A program made the position numbers and the translations under genes. DNA of 64,000 nucleotides from an uncultured Oscillospiraceae bacterium (GTDB lineage Bacteria; Bacillota; Clostridia; Oscillospirales; Oscillospiraceae), in NCBI GenBank assembly GCA_947626345.1, contig CANQSF010000006.1, positions 1 to 64,000 of the forward strand, written 5' to 3'. Below are positions 38,854-47,781 of the stretch, piece after piece (positions within the stretch are counted from its first letter, which is position 1; every line of letters starts with the position of its first letter). The notes below the pieces were generated by a model. It saw nothing but the letters and a program-made list of their open reading frames with translations, was not told the DNA's origin and made no database searches.

Positions 38854-40731
38854 TCATTCTTCGGTCTGTTGTGTGTCGCTGGTGGACAGTCCCATGTACT
38901 CGTGCAGGTACAGCCCCTCCTCCAGCGCCTCGTCGTAGAGCGTCCGGTAGTCGATGCTGACCGCGTCCTTGAGCTTGTCGATGATGCTCAGGGAGCCGTC
39001 GCTGTACCAGAGCATGTAGCCGCCGGGCTCGTCGGCGTCGTAGACGGCCACGATCTCCCGCTTGACGGTCTCGGAGTCGTAGGTATAGCTGCCCACGTTC
39101 CAGGTCTGCATCCATGTGCGCACGATGGCGGGGCTGGCGCACTCGCTCTGGCGGGTGTGGACGGCCAGGCCGAACTGGTTCATCATGTAATAGGGCCGCT
39201 TATAGGGCACGATCCACTCCCGGTTGACCAGGAAGCTGGAGAAGGAGTCGGGGTAGGGCATGCCGCAGATCACGTCCACCACGTCGCTCTCGGCGGGCCA
39301 GTACTGGCCGAAGGGGGCCACGTAGTAGTTGCTGGTCTCGCCCATCATGTTGCAGGCAACATACACGTTGTGGGAGTGGAGCACGTCGGTGGCGTAGGTG
39401 AGGAACCGCTGCACCGCCTGGGCCCGGGACTCGCCGTAGGTGTTCTTCAGGTCGATGTCGCCCTTTGCCACGGCGTTGTTGAGGTAGTCGGGGAAGCGGA
39501 CGTAATCGAACTGGATCTCGTTGAGGCCGAACAGGTCCGCCGCCTCCACGGCGAAGCCCACCTTCATCTCCCACAGCTCCCGGCAGTAGGCGGAGGGCCA
39601 GTAAAAGTCGCCGATCTGGATGGGCCGGCCGATGTTGTCGGTGATGGCCCAGTCGGGCCGGGCCTGGGCCAGGGGGGCGTCCTGGAACACGCTCATCCGG
39701 CCGATCACGTAGTAGCCCGCGTCCTGGAGCAGGCGGATGGCCTTGGTGCACTCCTCCACGGTGTTGATCACGTTATATTCATCCAGCAGGCCGTATTTCT
39801 CCAGCCAGGGGGAGTCGTAGGCCAGATAGGACTGGGCCAGGTAGGAGTTGTCCCACAGGTTCACCACGAAGGCGTTGATCTCCGTGTCCTTGGCGGCGTC
39901 CAGATACTGGGGCACCGTCTCCGTGGTCAGGTGGGTGGTGGGGATGTACATGGCGTACACGTCCTGGGGCATCACGTTGCCCTCGGCGGCAAAGTCGCCC
40001 TTCTCGTGGGGCCAGTAATCCAGCCCGCCGGCGTCGCCGCCGCCGAAGCCGTCGCCGCGGAACACGTGGCTGGCCTGGTAGACCTCCTCCTCTTTCCAGT
40101 GGGTCATGGCGTCGGTGTAGTTGGTGACCACATATTCGGACTTGATCCAGCCGAACTGGTCGCCCATTTTTATATAGTACATGTTGACGGCGCCGTCGGC
40201 CTTGAAATAGTCGTAGCCCACCACGCGCAGCAGCGTCCCCTGCTGGACCAGCGGGCCGATGGCCAGATCGTCGAACTGCTGCATCAGATGGACGGTGGAG
40301 CGGACGTACAGCTCCGTCTCCGTCAGCAGCTCCGCCTGGTCCGTGGTCACGTTCTGGCAGGGGATATAGCCCACCATCCCATCCAGGAAGGCGTGGTAAT
40401 ACTCGTTGTTGGACTCGGTGACGAAGGGCTCCCAGTTCTCCAGCAGGATACGGGTGCCCCGGCTGTACCGGCCCACCTCCGCCAGGCCCTCGTTATAGAA
40501 GGGGGCGGCGTAATCGTTCTCCGTGCCGCTGACGAAGACGGTCACCGCGTCCGGCCAGTTGGGAGTGCCGTCGGCGTTGAAGTCGTCCTTGGCCAGCCGC
40601 TCCGCCCGGAAATTGAGAAACACCGTGCTGCACAGCGCCAGCACGATCACCAGCGCCGCGGTCAGCGACAGCTTCTGCCCCGGCGTCAGATGATGCCGCG
40701 GCTTTTTCGGTTTTCCGGCAGCGTGGGCCAT
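38854..40731 (-). CDS. Secreted/anchored glycosidase-like protein (DUF4015) with SH3-type N-terminal region
   Basis: 625 aa. One N-terminal TM anchor (about residues 22-42, LSLTAALVIVLALCSTVFLN), bacterial-SH3-like segments (about 60-235, TRILLENWEPFV; GTLLRVVGYDYF; FGWIKSEYVV), then a TIM-barrel DUF4015 domain (about 270-590; NAFVVNLWD, GRMSVFQDAPLA, DWAITDNIGRP, NEIQFDYVRFPDY, VYVACNMMGE). The conserved acidic residues in FDYVRFP suggest a glycoside hydrolase acting on cell-wall or capsule glycans. SD AGGAGGCG before ATG 40731. Confidence 0.87.
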   Translation of the reverse strand: MAHAAGKPKKPRHHLTPGQKLSLTAALVIVLALCSTVFLNFRAERLAKDDFNADGTPNWPDAVTVFVSGTENDYAAPFYNEGLAEVGRYSRGTRILLENWEPFVTESNNEYYHAFLDGMVGYIPCQNVTTDQAELLTETELYVRSTVHLMQQFDDLAIGPLVQQGTLLRVVGYDYFKADGAVNMYYIKMGDQFGWIKSEYVVTNYTDAMTHWKEEEVYQASHVFRGDGFGGGDAGGLDYWPHEKGDFAAEGNVMPQDVYAMYIPTTHLTTETVPQYLDAAKDTEINAFVVNLWDNSYLAQSYLAYDSPWLEKYGLLDEYNVINTVEECTKAIRLLQDAGYYVIGRMSVFQDAPLAQARPDWAITDNIGRPIQIGDFYWPSAYCRELWEMKVGFAVEAADLFGLNEIQFDYVRFPDYLNNAVAKGDIDLKNTYGESRAQAVQRFLTYATDVLHSHNVYVACNMMGETSNYYVAPFGQYWPAESDVVDVICGMPYPDSFSSFLVNREWIVPYKRPYYMMNQFGLAVHTRQSECASPAIVRTWMQTWNVGSYTYDSETVKREIVAVYDADEPGGYMLWYSDGSLSIIDKLKDAVSIDYRTLYDEALEEGLYLHEYMGLSTSDTQQTEE

Positions 40732-40918
40732 GGAAAAGCGCCTCCTGGGGGGACTGTTCCCACAAAAATATACCACACAGAGGCGGATAATGCAAGCCGG
40801 TGGGGAACGGACGCCATATGTGGGCCGTCCTCCGCCGGCGGGATACCATCTGGGGTATGGCAAGTTACATAACGAAAGACGCCCGTCCCGGGCTGGGACA
40901 GGCGTCTCCGCCGGGCGC

Positions 40919-41485
40919 TCAGGCCAGGATGGGCTGCAGCTGCCGGCCCTCCATGGCCGCCCGCACCGCGTCCGCCACCTGCTCATAGCGGCAGCTGAGG
41001 CTGGTGGGCTTGGCGGCCGGGTCGTCCTGGCCGAAGGGGACGAAGTACACGTTTTTCCGCACCAGCAGCCGGCCGATGTTCTCCGCCGAGGCGCCCAGGC
41101 CGTCGTTGGTGGACACGCCGATGACCAGGGGCTTTCCGTTGCGCAGATGGCCCTTGGCGGCCATGGTGACGGCGGTGTCCGTCACGCCGTGGCTCAGCTT
41201 GGCCAGGGTGTTGCCCGTGCAGGGCACGATGGCCAGCACGTCCATGCGGCCCTGGGGCCCCAGCGGCTCCGCTCCGGCGATGGACGTGACCGGGTCGTGG
41301 CCGGTGCTGTCCGCCAGCAGGGCCAGCCAGTCGGCCCCTGCGCCGAAGCGGCTGTCCTTCATGGCGTTGGCGCTGAATATGGGCAGCACGTCGAACTGCC
41401 GGCACAGCTCCGGCAGCACGGCCTGCAGCTTTCCGAACGAACAGTAGGAGCCGGTCAGCGCCAGCCCCAGCCGGATCTTATCCAT
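40919..41485 (-). CDS. dpaB: Dipicolinate synthase subunit B
   Basis: 188 aa flavoprotein-like subunit (SpoVFB): IRLGLALTGSYCSFGKLQAV, IVPCTGNTLAKLSHGVTDTA, KPLVIGVSTNDGLG, NVYFVPFGQDDP. With DpaA it makes dipicolinic acid in the mother cell for the spore core. Start at ATG 41485 because GGAGGAGG is correctly spaced; the ATG at 41494 overlaps that SD. It overlaps dpaA by 8 bp. Confidence 0.95.
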   Translation of the reverse strand: MDKIRLGLALTGSYCSFGKLQAVLPELCRQFDVLPIFSANAMKDSRFGAGADWLALLADSTGHDPVTSIAGAEPLGPQGRMDVLAIVPCTGNTLAKLSHGVTDTAVTMAAKGHLRNGKPLVIGVSTNDGLGASAENIGRLLVRKNVYFVPFGQDDPAAKPTSLSCRYEQVADAVRAAMEGRQLQPILA

Positions 41486-42092
41486 GGGTCGCATCCTCCT
41501 CCATCACCCGATAGATCGCCTCCGCCATCACGTTGGCGGCGGCTCTGGGGGCGTATAGCCCCGGCAGGCCCGGTGCCTTGAGCACCGGCGCGTCCGTGGC
41601 CCAGCCCCCCGGGTCGCTGGCCAGGTCCAGGCACAGCGCCCCGCCGTAATCCCCCTGCAGCACCGGGGCGGGGACCGTGTTCACCACCGCGTCGAACCGC
41701 TCCGGGATGTGGGCCATGTCCACCGCCTCATAGCCCCGGGCCCGGGCGGCGGCCCGGGCGGTCCTGCTCCGGGCGGCCACGGTCACATGGGCCCCCAGGC
41801 CGGAGAGCATCCCCGCCAAAAAGCCGCCGATGCGGCCGAAGCCGGTGATGAGCACATCCATCCCCGCCAGGGCCCGGTTGGACCGGCGCATGATCAGCTC
41901 CAGCGCCCCCTCGGCGGTGAGGGCGGCGTTCTCGATGGCGTAGATCTCGTCTTTATAGTAGGGCACCCCCCGCCGCCAGGAGGGCGGCGCGATCAGAAGG
42001 GGGCTGTCGGGCGTGACGCGGTGGCCGTCCAGTTCCAGCCGCCGCTTTAAGTACAGATACCGGGGATCGTTTCCCAGCAATGTAAAGTCCAA
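41478..42092 (-). CDS. dpaA: Dipicolinate synthase subunit A, shortened
   Basis: 204 aa against about 290 in usual SpoVFA. The NAD-binding core (VLITGFGRIGGFLAGMLSGL) and the C-terminal motifs (VNTVPAPVLQ, LCLDLASDPGGW, APGLPGLYAPRAAANVMAEA) are present, as is the start of the N-terminal domain (LLGNDPRYLYLKRRLELDGH). About 80 residues of the N-terminal domain between LDGHRV and YYKDEIYAIENAALTAEGA are missing. The start is TTG at 42092, with SD AGAGGTGAT. Confidence 0.9.
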   Translation of the reverse strand: MDFTLLGNDPRYLYLKRRLELDGHRVTPDSPLLIAPPSWRRGVPYYKDEIYAIENAALTAEGALELIMRRSNRALAGMDVLITGFGRIGGFLAGMLSGLGAHVTVAARSRTARAAARARGYEAVDMAHIPERFDAVVNTVPAPVLQGDYGGALCLDLASDPGGWATDAPVLKAPGLPGLYAPRAAANVMAEAIYRVMEEDATHG

Positions 42093-42264
42093 TTCACATC
42101 ACCTCTTGCCACACGCCGTGTTTTCCTGACGGAAAACGTCGCTTCGCTCCAGGGCGCAGGCGCCCGCGGCTTCCGATCTGATTTGAGGCGGGGCTCCCGC
42201 CCCCCTCAAGCTCCCCCTCGCTGCTTTGCATCTTGACCGTTCCAATTCACATCACCTCTTGCCA
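42088..42264. repeat. 24-bp direct repeat bracketing about 130 bp upstream of dpaA
   Basis: The 24-bp segment at 42088-42111 (starts TCCAATTCACATCACC) recurs exactly at 42241-42264. It includes the dpaA start and SD. The bracketed segment contains an inverted repeat (GTTTTCC-TGAC-GGAAAAC) and no gene. It looks like an insertion or a duplication of the dpaA 5' end; 42093-42309 holds nothing else. Confidence 0.9.
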
Positions 42265-42309
42265 TCCTATGAGCGGTGTTGTAAAATTGACAAAAAGGAG
42301 TTTGAGGCT

Positions 42310-43428
42310 ATGAAGGACATCTTTACCCCCGCGGACATCCTGCTGCCCCGGGAGGGGACCGATATGACCAGGTGGGCGTCGCTGGCCTGCGACCAGTTCT
42401 CCGCCCGCCCGGATTACTGGCGCGCCATGGACGGGTTCGTGGCCGGCGCGCCCTCCACCCTGCGGCTGATGCTGCCGGAGGCGTTTTTGAACGAGCCGGA
42501 CGCGGCGGCGCGGGAGGCGGCCATGCTCCGCGCCATGGAGGAATACCTGGTGGGGGATATATTCCGCGAAATACGGGATTCTTACATCTATGTGGAGAGA
42601 ACGCTCCAAAATGGGAAGGTCAGAAGGGGAATAGTGGGGAAACTGGACCTGGAGGCCTACGACTGGACGGCCGGGTCCGCCTCCCCGGTGCGGGCCACGG
42701 AGGCCACGGTGGCGGAGCGGCTGCCCGCCCGGGTGCGGCTGCGGCGGCAGGCGGCGCTGGAGATGCCCCACATCGTGCTGTTCATGGACGGTGCCGGCGG
42801 GCTGATGGACGCCGCGGCGTCCGGCGGGGGCGAGACGCTGTATGACTTCGACCTCTATGGCGGCGCGGGCCGCATCCGGGGCGTCCGGCTGTGGGGCGCG
42901 GCGGCCCGGGCGGTGAAGGAGCGCTTCGACGCCCTGCCCGGACCGGTGGTGTTCGCCATGGGGGACGGCAACCACTCCCTGGCGGCGGCGAAGGAGCACT
43001 GGGAGGCGCTGAAGGCCGCGGGCGCGCCGGCGGACCATCCGGCCCGGTACGCCCTGGCGGAGGCGGAGGACCTGCGCGACCCGGCGGTGGAGTTCTTCCC
43101 CATCCACCGGGTGGTGCTGGGCGCGGATGCCGGCGGGGCCGTGGAGACGCTGTCCGGCGGCGACACCGGCGCGCTGGTGGCCCGGGCGGACCAGCTGGCC
43201 CGCGCCTGGACGGCGGAGCACGGCGGCACGGTGGACTACATCCACGGGGAGGCCGAGGCCCGCGCCCTAGCCGGGGAGCCGGGGGGCCGGGCATGGCTGC
43301 TGCCGGCGCTGGACAAGGGGGAGCTGGTCCCCCACATCCTCCGGCAGGGGAATTACCCCAAGAAGAGCTTTTCCGTGGGCCACGCCCTGGACAAGCGCTG
43401 GTATCTGGAGTGCCGGCGTATCCGCTGA
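42310..43428 (+). CDS. DUF1015 family protein
   Basis: 372 aa. DUF1015 signatures are MTRWASLACDQFSARPDYWR, RGIVGKLDLEAYDW, FAMGDGNHSLAAAKEHWEAL and VEFFPIHRVVL. The DGNHR-like DGNHS motif suggests a nucleic-acid-free, ParB-like fold, but the function of the family is unknown. SD AAGGAG with ATG 42310. A shared terminator follows. Confidence 0.9.
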   Translation: MKDIFTPADILLPREGTDMTRWASLACDQFSARPDYWRAMDGFVAGAPSTLRLMLPEAFLNEPDAAAREAAMLRAMEEYLVGDIFREIRDSYIYVERTLQNGKVRRGIVGKLDLEAYDWTAGSASPVRATEATVAERLPARVRLRRQAALEMPHIVLFMDGAGGLMDAAASGGGETLYDFDLYGGAGRIRGVRLWGAAARAVKERFDALPGPVVFAMGDGNHSLAAAKEHWEALKAAGAPADHPARYALAEAEDLRDPAVEFFPIHRVVLGADAGGAVETLSGGDTGALVARADQLARAWTAEHGGTVDYIHGEAEARALAGEPGGRAWLLPALDKGELVPHILRQGNYPKKSFSVGHALDKRWYLECRRIR

Positions 43429-43443
43429 CAGAGCGAAAAAGAA

Positions 43444-43480
43444 AAACAGGCATGACCGCCGGTCATGCCTGTTTTTTGCG
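43444..43480. terminator. Bidirectional terminator
   Basis: AAACAGGCATGACC and GGTCATGCCTGTTT pair around GCC, with TTT beyond; it lies between the convergent DUF1015 and MarR/OhrR genes. Confidence 0.92.
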
Positions 43481-43523
43481 GAAAAACGGCCTTCCCGCCG
43501 GGGCGGGAGGGCGAAAAGGGGCC

Positions 43524-43970
43524 TTATTTGGCGGGGGAGAACTGGTCCAGCATCTTGTGCAGCAGGGCGTACAGCTGCTGGGAGTCCTCGGGGGAGATTT
43601 GGATGCAGTCGTTCATCTGAGCGGGCACCTTCAGCGCCTCGTCCTTCAGCGCCTCGCCCTTTTCCGTCAGCGCCACGATCAGGTTGCGCTCGTCGGCCTG
43701 GGAGCGGGTGCGGGTCACAAGGCCCTTCTCCTCCAGTTTCTTGAACAGCGGGGTCAGGGTGCCTGAATCCAGATACAGCAGCGTTCCGGCCTGCTTGATG
43801 GTCATGGACTTGTGCTCCCACAGGACCAGCATGGCGATATACTGGGTGTAGGTCAGGTCGAGAGCGGAGAGGAAGGGGGTGTACCGCTTCACGACTTCCT
43901 TCGCGCAGGCGTAGAGGGGAAAACAGAGCTGATTGTCCAGCTTCAGGCTGTCATATTTGTGTGTCGGCAT
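43524..43970 (-). CDS. MarR-family regulator, OhrR-like
   Basis: 148 aa. The N-terminal DNQLCFPLYACAKEVVKRYT has the reactive Cys of OhrR (NQLCFxLY), followed by the winged helix (LDLTYTQYIAMLVLWEHKSM; LYLDSGTLTPLFKKLEEKGL). OhrR senses organic hydroperoxides by oxidation of this Cys. No ohr gene is adjacent, so the target is elsewhere or is the gene itself. SD AGGAGA before ATG 43970. Confidence 0.88.
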   Translation of the reverse strand: MPTHKYDSLKLDNQLCFPLYACAKEVVKRYTPFLSALDLTYTQYIAMLVLWEHKSMTIKQAGTLLYLDSGTLTPLFKKLEEKGLVTRTRSQADERNLIVALTEKGEALKDEALKVPAQMNDCIQISPEDSQQLYALLHKMLDQFSPAK

Positions 43971-44165
43971 AACGTGTTCTCCTGTGTTAGGAAAGGATTT
44001 AGGTATATTAAACCACATTACACCGGGTTTTGCAAACATAACCGTGAAGGAAATCGCGTTTTTGGCCGAAAAAGTTTGCGAAAAGTACCTTTTGACTCCA
44101 TCGGACCCGATTTTGCGGCCTGTCGGAGCGGGAATGGGCCCGCCGGAGAGGTCCGTGACGGCGGA

Positions 44166-46832
44166 TCAGACCACCAGCGTCAGGGCGATGGAGGCCAGGC
44201 ACAGCAGCAGGAAGGCGATCATGCCCGGGTTGAGGCAGGCGGTCCTGAAGCGGCTGCCCCGGGGGAGCTCCTGCTCCGCCGGGAGAAAGCGCACATGCTT
44301 CGCCCGCACGCACAGCACCACCAGCCCCGCGATGGCCAGGGCGATGAGGCAGAAGCTGTACGCGGCCAGGGCCAGGCCCGTCCCGTCGGGGCCGGCGGCC
44401 GTCAGCACGGCCGGGGCCACCACGCTGCCCATGAGGTTGATGAGCATGTGCAGCGCCATACTGTACCGCAGCCGGCCGGTGCGGATGTAGATGTATCCGA
44501 ACAGCAGCCCCAGGGCGAAGGCGTAGAACAGCTGCCCCAGATTGCCGTGGAACAGTCCGAACACCGCCGCCGACAGCACCACCGCCAGCTTCTCTCCGTA
44601 GATCCGCGCCCGGTCGATGATCTGCTTGCGGAACACGTACTCCTCGATCAGCGGCGCGGCCACCACCATCACCGGCACCTTCAGCCACAGATGCTCGTTC
44701 ATGGCGTAGTCCACGATGGGGTTGAGGTTCTCCGCGCCCAGCAGCGCCTGCAGCGCCATGGTGATCAGATTGCCCGTCATGTTCCCGGCGTACAGCAGGA
44801 ACATGGCGATGAGCACGCAGCGCAGCAGCTGTCCGGCGCGGAGGGAGGTCTTCTCCGGGGCCGCCGCCGGCAGCTTCCGCCAGATGGCCAGGCCCACGGG
44901 GATCGCCACGGCGTACAGGGGCAGGAAGGTGATCAGCCACAGGACCAGGTCCGGCGTCTCCCCCTGGGGAAACGCCAGCGCCGTCACGGAGGCGGCCAGC
45001 AGCTGCAGCGCCGTGCTCAGCGCCAGGATCACCAGCGCGCCTGCGCCCAGGCGGGAGAAGCGGCGGCGGGCGGCGGCCAGGTCTACCTCCGGCAGGGGCA
45101 GGGGAGCGGGCATATCAGGCGCCGGGGAGACCGCCCCAGGCGCCGGGGGGGACCCGGCCGGCACGGTATAGGCCCCGGCGGGGGCGGTATAGGTCCCGGG
45201 CCGGACGGCCGCCGGCCGGGGCCGGGGGTCCAGGAACCGGGGGGTCAGGGCGAAGAAGATGAGCCCCAGGACGACGTTCACCGCCGCCACGGCCAGCAGG
45301 CTGCCCGCCGGGCCGCCGGCGAGGAACACGGCCGCCAGGTCCGGCAACAGACCGAAGTAGATGAACATGATCTGGATCAGCTGCTTGACGGTCTTGCCGA
45401 CGCTGAGGGGCACGGAGAAGCCGATGAACGCCCCCACGGCGGTGGCGTAAAAGTTCACGGACAGGATGGCCGGCAGCCATGCCAGCGCCGCCAGGACGCT
45501 GTCCCCGGCCGCCAGCGCGCCCAGGATCAGGCCCGGCAGCAGGTCCATCAGGCAGTTGGCCAGCACGCCCGCCATGGACCAGGCGAGCTTGGCGAAGGTG
45601 CGCTCCGGCACCAGAAGGAAGCTGTCCATGCCCGCGTCCTGCTCCAGGGGGTTGCCCAGGGCCCGGAAGAAGGCCATCACCCCCAGCGCCAGAGCCACCG
45701 CCCAGCTGCTGTGGGCCAGCAGGCCCACCACCAGCCCCGCCAGCAGATAGGTCTCCAGGGTCTTGGTGAACAGGCCCAGGTGGGCGAAGCGGAAGCGGTT
45801 GTACATGGCCTTGAAAAAGTACACGTTGGCCCCTGCGCCGTGGCGCATGCCGTCCCGGCGCAGCTTGTCGCTGCGGTCCTTTTTCCGCTTGACGAGCACG
45901 CCGGTGGTCTTCTCCGCCTGGGCCCGGGCCAGCAGCTCCGCGGTCTCCTCGCTCTTGGCCATGGCGTCCTCGTAAAAGTCCGCCTTGATGTGCCAGATGA
46001 CCCACACCAGCGCCGCCCCGGCCGCCAGGGTCAGGGCCAGATACAGGGCGCTCCTGCCCGGCTGGCCCGCCGCGGCGCAGCCGCAGGCGGCCTTCAGCCA
46101 GCCCCAGAAGGGGATCCAGCGGCCCATGGGACCGCCCAGATAGTCCAGCGCCGTCTGCCAATAGCCGTGCCCTTCCCGCAGCAGGAGCAGGTATCCGCCG
46201 GCCGTCAGGGCCACGACGGCGTACAGCCCCGGCCGCAGATACCGCTTCACCCGGGGATAGGTGGCCGCCAGGATGTACAGCAGCACCCGGATCAGGGTGC
46301 CGGCCAGCACGGCCAGGCAGAAGGCCGCCACGATGATGAGGGCGCTCCACAGGTCCATCCCCAGGCTGCCCACCAGGTTGGGCAGCTGGAGCAGCAGGTA
46401 GAACCCCGCCACCAGGGACACCCCCAGCTGGGTGGTCAGCCGGAACAGCAGCACCGACTGGGGCCGCATAGGGGAAGCGAACAGGACGTTCACGTCTGCA
46501 GGCAGGAAGATGCGGCTGCCGTTTTTGTCCGCGCCCATGGCCATGAACACGAACATCGCCAGCACCACCGCCCCGGCCGCCGCCTCCACGATGAGGGCCG
46601 CGTCCTCTCCGGCGGGAAGGCCGGCGTCCGGTCCGTCCTCGGGCGCGAGCTCCTCTCCGGCGGCCGGCTGGTCCATGTCCTCCCCGCCGTCGTCGGTGAC
46701 GGAGGCGGCGAAAAAGCCGATGACCCCGCCCATCAGCGCGCACACCAGAATGAAGACCAGCACCCAGGTCTTGAACAGCTTTTTCAGCTGATTTATAAAG
46801 GTGTGCAGCGCGTAATAGCCGAACAGCCTCAT
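44166..46832 (-). CDS. ABC exporter permease fused to CPBP intramembrane protease
   Basis: 888 aa. Residues about 1-540 are a polytopic 'putative ABC exporter' permease (KKLFKTWVLVFILVCALMGG; ASPMRPQSVLLFRLTTQ; PLEQDAGMDSFLLVPERTFA). A Pro/Ala-rich linker (about 545-590) follows. Residues about 600-885 are a CPBP/Abi metalloprotease with EEYVFR (about 727), FGLFHGN (about 757) and HMLIN (about 796). These carry the usual catalytic residues. Its ATG overlaps the ATPase stop by 4 bp. The fusion suggests export coupled to proteolytic processing, or self-immunity. Confidence 0.88.
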   Translation of the reverse strand: MRLFGYYALHTFINQLKKLFKTWVLVFILVCALMGGVIGFFAASVTDDGGEDMDQPAAGEELAPEDGPDAGLPAGEDAALIVEAAAGAVVLAMFVFMAMGADKNGSRIFLPADVNVLFASPMRPQSVLLFRLTTQLGVSLVAGFYLLLQLPNLVGSLGMDLWSALIIVAAFCLAVLAGTLIRVLLYILAATYPRVKRYLRPGLYAVVALTAGGYLLLLREGHGYWQTALDYLGGPMGRWIPFWGWLKAACGCAAAGQPGRSALYLALTLAAGAALVWVIWHIKADFYEDAMAKSEETAELLARAQAEKTTGVLVKRKKDRSDKLRRDGMRHGAGANVYFFKAMYNRFRFAHLGLFTKTLETYLLAGLVVGLLAHSSWAVALALGVMAFFRALGNPLEQDAGMDSFLLVPERTFAKLAWSMAGVLANCLMDLLPGLILGALAAGDSVLAALAWLPAILSVNFYATAVGAFIGFSVPLSVGKTVKQLIQIMFIYFGLLPDLAAVFLAGGPAGSLLAVAAVNVVLGLIFFALTPRFLDPRPRPAAVRPGTYTAPAGAYTVPAGSPPAPGAVSPAPDMPAPLPLPEVDLAAARRRFSRLGAGALVILALSTALQLLAASVTALAFPQGETPDLVLWLITFLPLYAVAIPVGLAIWRKLPAAAPEKTSLRAGQLLRCVLIAMFLLYAGNMTGNLITMALQALLGAENLNPIVDYAMNEHLWLKVPVMVVAAPLIEEYVFRKQIIDRARIYGEKLAVVLSAAVFGLFHGNLGQLFYAFALGLLFGYIYIRTGRLRYSMALHMLINLMGSVVAPAVLTAAGPDGTGLALAAYSFCLIALAIAGLVVLCVRAKHVRFLPAEQELPRGSRFRTACLNPGMIAFLLLCLASIALTLVV

Positions 46833-47566
46833 GCGTCCTCCCCTCCGGGGTGGGTCATCTCAGACTGGCTCACGCCCTCGGTCACGTCGAAGAACAGCTG
46901 CTCCAGGCTCCGGCCGTCCGCGTCCAGCTCCTCCCGGGTCACGTTGGCCCGGATGGAGCCGCCCTGCATGATGATGGTCCGGTCCCAGAGCATATCCACG
47001 CTGTCGATGATGTGGGTGCTCACCAGCATGGTCCGGCCCTGGTCCCGCATGATGCCGATCAGCTCCTTCAGCTGCTTGATGGCGTGGGGGTCCAGGCCGA
47101 TCATGGGCTCGTCCAGCAGCAGCATCTTCGGCTCCGGCAGCAGGCCCATGCAGATGTTCAGCTTCTGCTGCATGCCCTTGGAAAGCTCGTCGCCGAACTT
47201 CTTTTTCTTGTCCGTCAGCTCGAACCGCCGGAGCAGCTCCTCCGCCCGGTCCCTATAGTCCGTCAGCCGGTAGGCCCGGGCCAGGAACTCCAGATGCTCG
47301 CTGACGGTGAGGTTGGGATACAGCGACGGCATCTCCGGGATATAGCCCAGCAGCCGCCGGGCGTCGGTGGACTTGCTGGTGAAGCCGCCCACGGTGATGG
47401 CCCCGTCATAGCGCAGAAAGCCCACGATGGCCTTCATGATGGTGCTCTTGCCGGCGCCGTTGGGGCCCAGCAGCACGGTGACGCTGCCCGGGTCCAGGTG
47501 GAAGCTCACGTCGGCGCAGGCCGTCACCTTTCCGTATTTTTTCGTCACATGGGATACGTCCAGCAT
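46829..47566 (-). CDS. ABC transporter ATP-binding protein
   Basis: 245 aa. Walker A GPNGAGKST, Q-loop YIPEMPSLYP, signature LSKGMQQKLNICMGL, Walker B MLLLDEPMIGLD, and switch His STHIIDSVDM. Partner of the permease-CPBP fusion. ATG 47566 follows GAGAGAGGAGAG. It is transcribed behind the leader at 47586-47773. Confidence 0.94.
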   Translation of the reverse strand: MLDVSHVTKKYGKVTACADVSFHLDPGSVTVLLGPNGAGKSTIMKAIVGFLRYDGAITVGGFTSKSTDARRLLGYIPEMPSLYPNLTVSEHLEFLARAYRLTDYRDRAEELLRRFELTDKKKKFGDELSKGMQQKLNICMGLLPEPKMLLLDEPMIGLDPHAIKQLKELIGIMRDQGRTMLVSTHIIDSVDMLWDRTIIMQGGSIRANVTREELDADGRSLEQLFFDVTEGVSQSEMTHPGGEDA

Positions 47567-47585
47567 ATTCTCTCCTCTCTCTTTC

Positions 47586-47773
47586 CGCCAAAAAATAAAA
47601 TGCGCGGCCGAAGCCGCGCACGAAAAACGCGGTCCGACTGTCTGTTGCCACACAGTTCACCCCAGAGCGGGAATGAAGCCGGAGCATGCGTCTTTCACAA
47701 AGAGCATGCCCGTCTGGGGATGGTATGAAACTGTGTGGCAGTTCCAGTATAGCACGTTTCCGCAAAATAGCAA
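47586..47773 (-). promoter_or_regulatory. Promoter and structured leader, copy 2 of the CCACACA family
   Basis: Minus strand TTGCTA (47773-47768)-N16-TATACT (47751-47746). The transcript forms GCCACACAGTT/AACTGTGTGGC (47739-47729 with 47657-47647), then CCCCAGACGGG/CCCG-TCTGGGG-type pairing and an apical hairpin. It ends in the terminator TGCGCGGC-TTCG-GCCGCGCA (47620-47601) with TTTTATTTTTT, about 30 nt before the ATPase gene. A 16-codon frame MLFVKDACSGFIPALG (47707-47657) ends in the 3' arm of the outer stem; it has no clear SD. Bases CGAAAAAC-rCG next to the terminator match copy 1. Confidence 0.75.
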
Positions 47774-47781
47774 GCGCAGGT

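Noticed and set aside
47586..47745. Leader copy 2 as a T-box riboswitch (GGACCGCG near the terminator)
   Set aside because: The full T-box consensus and a stem I specifier are absent, copy 1 lacks ACCGCG, and the downstream gene is not tRNA- or amino-acid-related.
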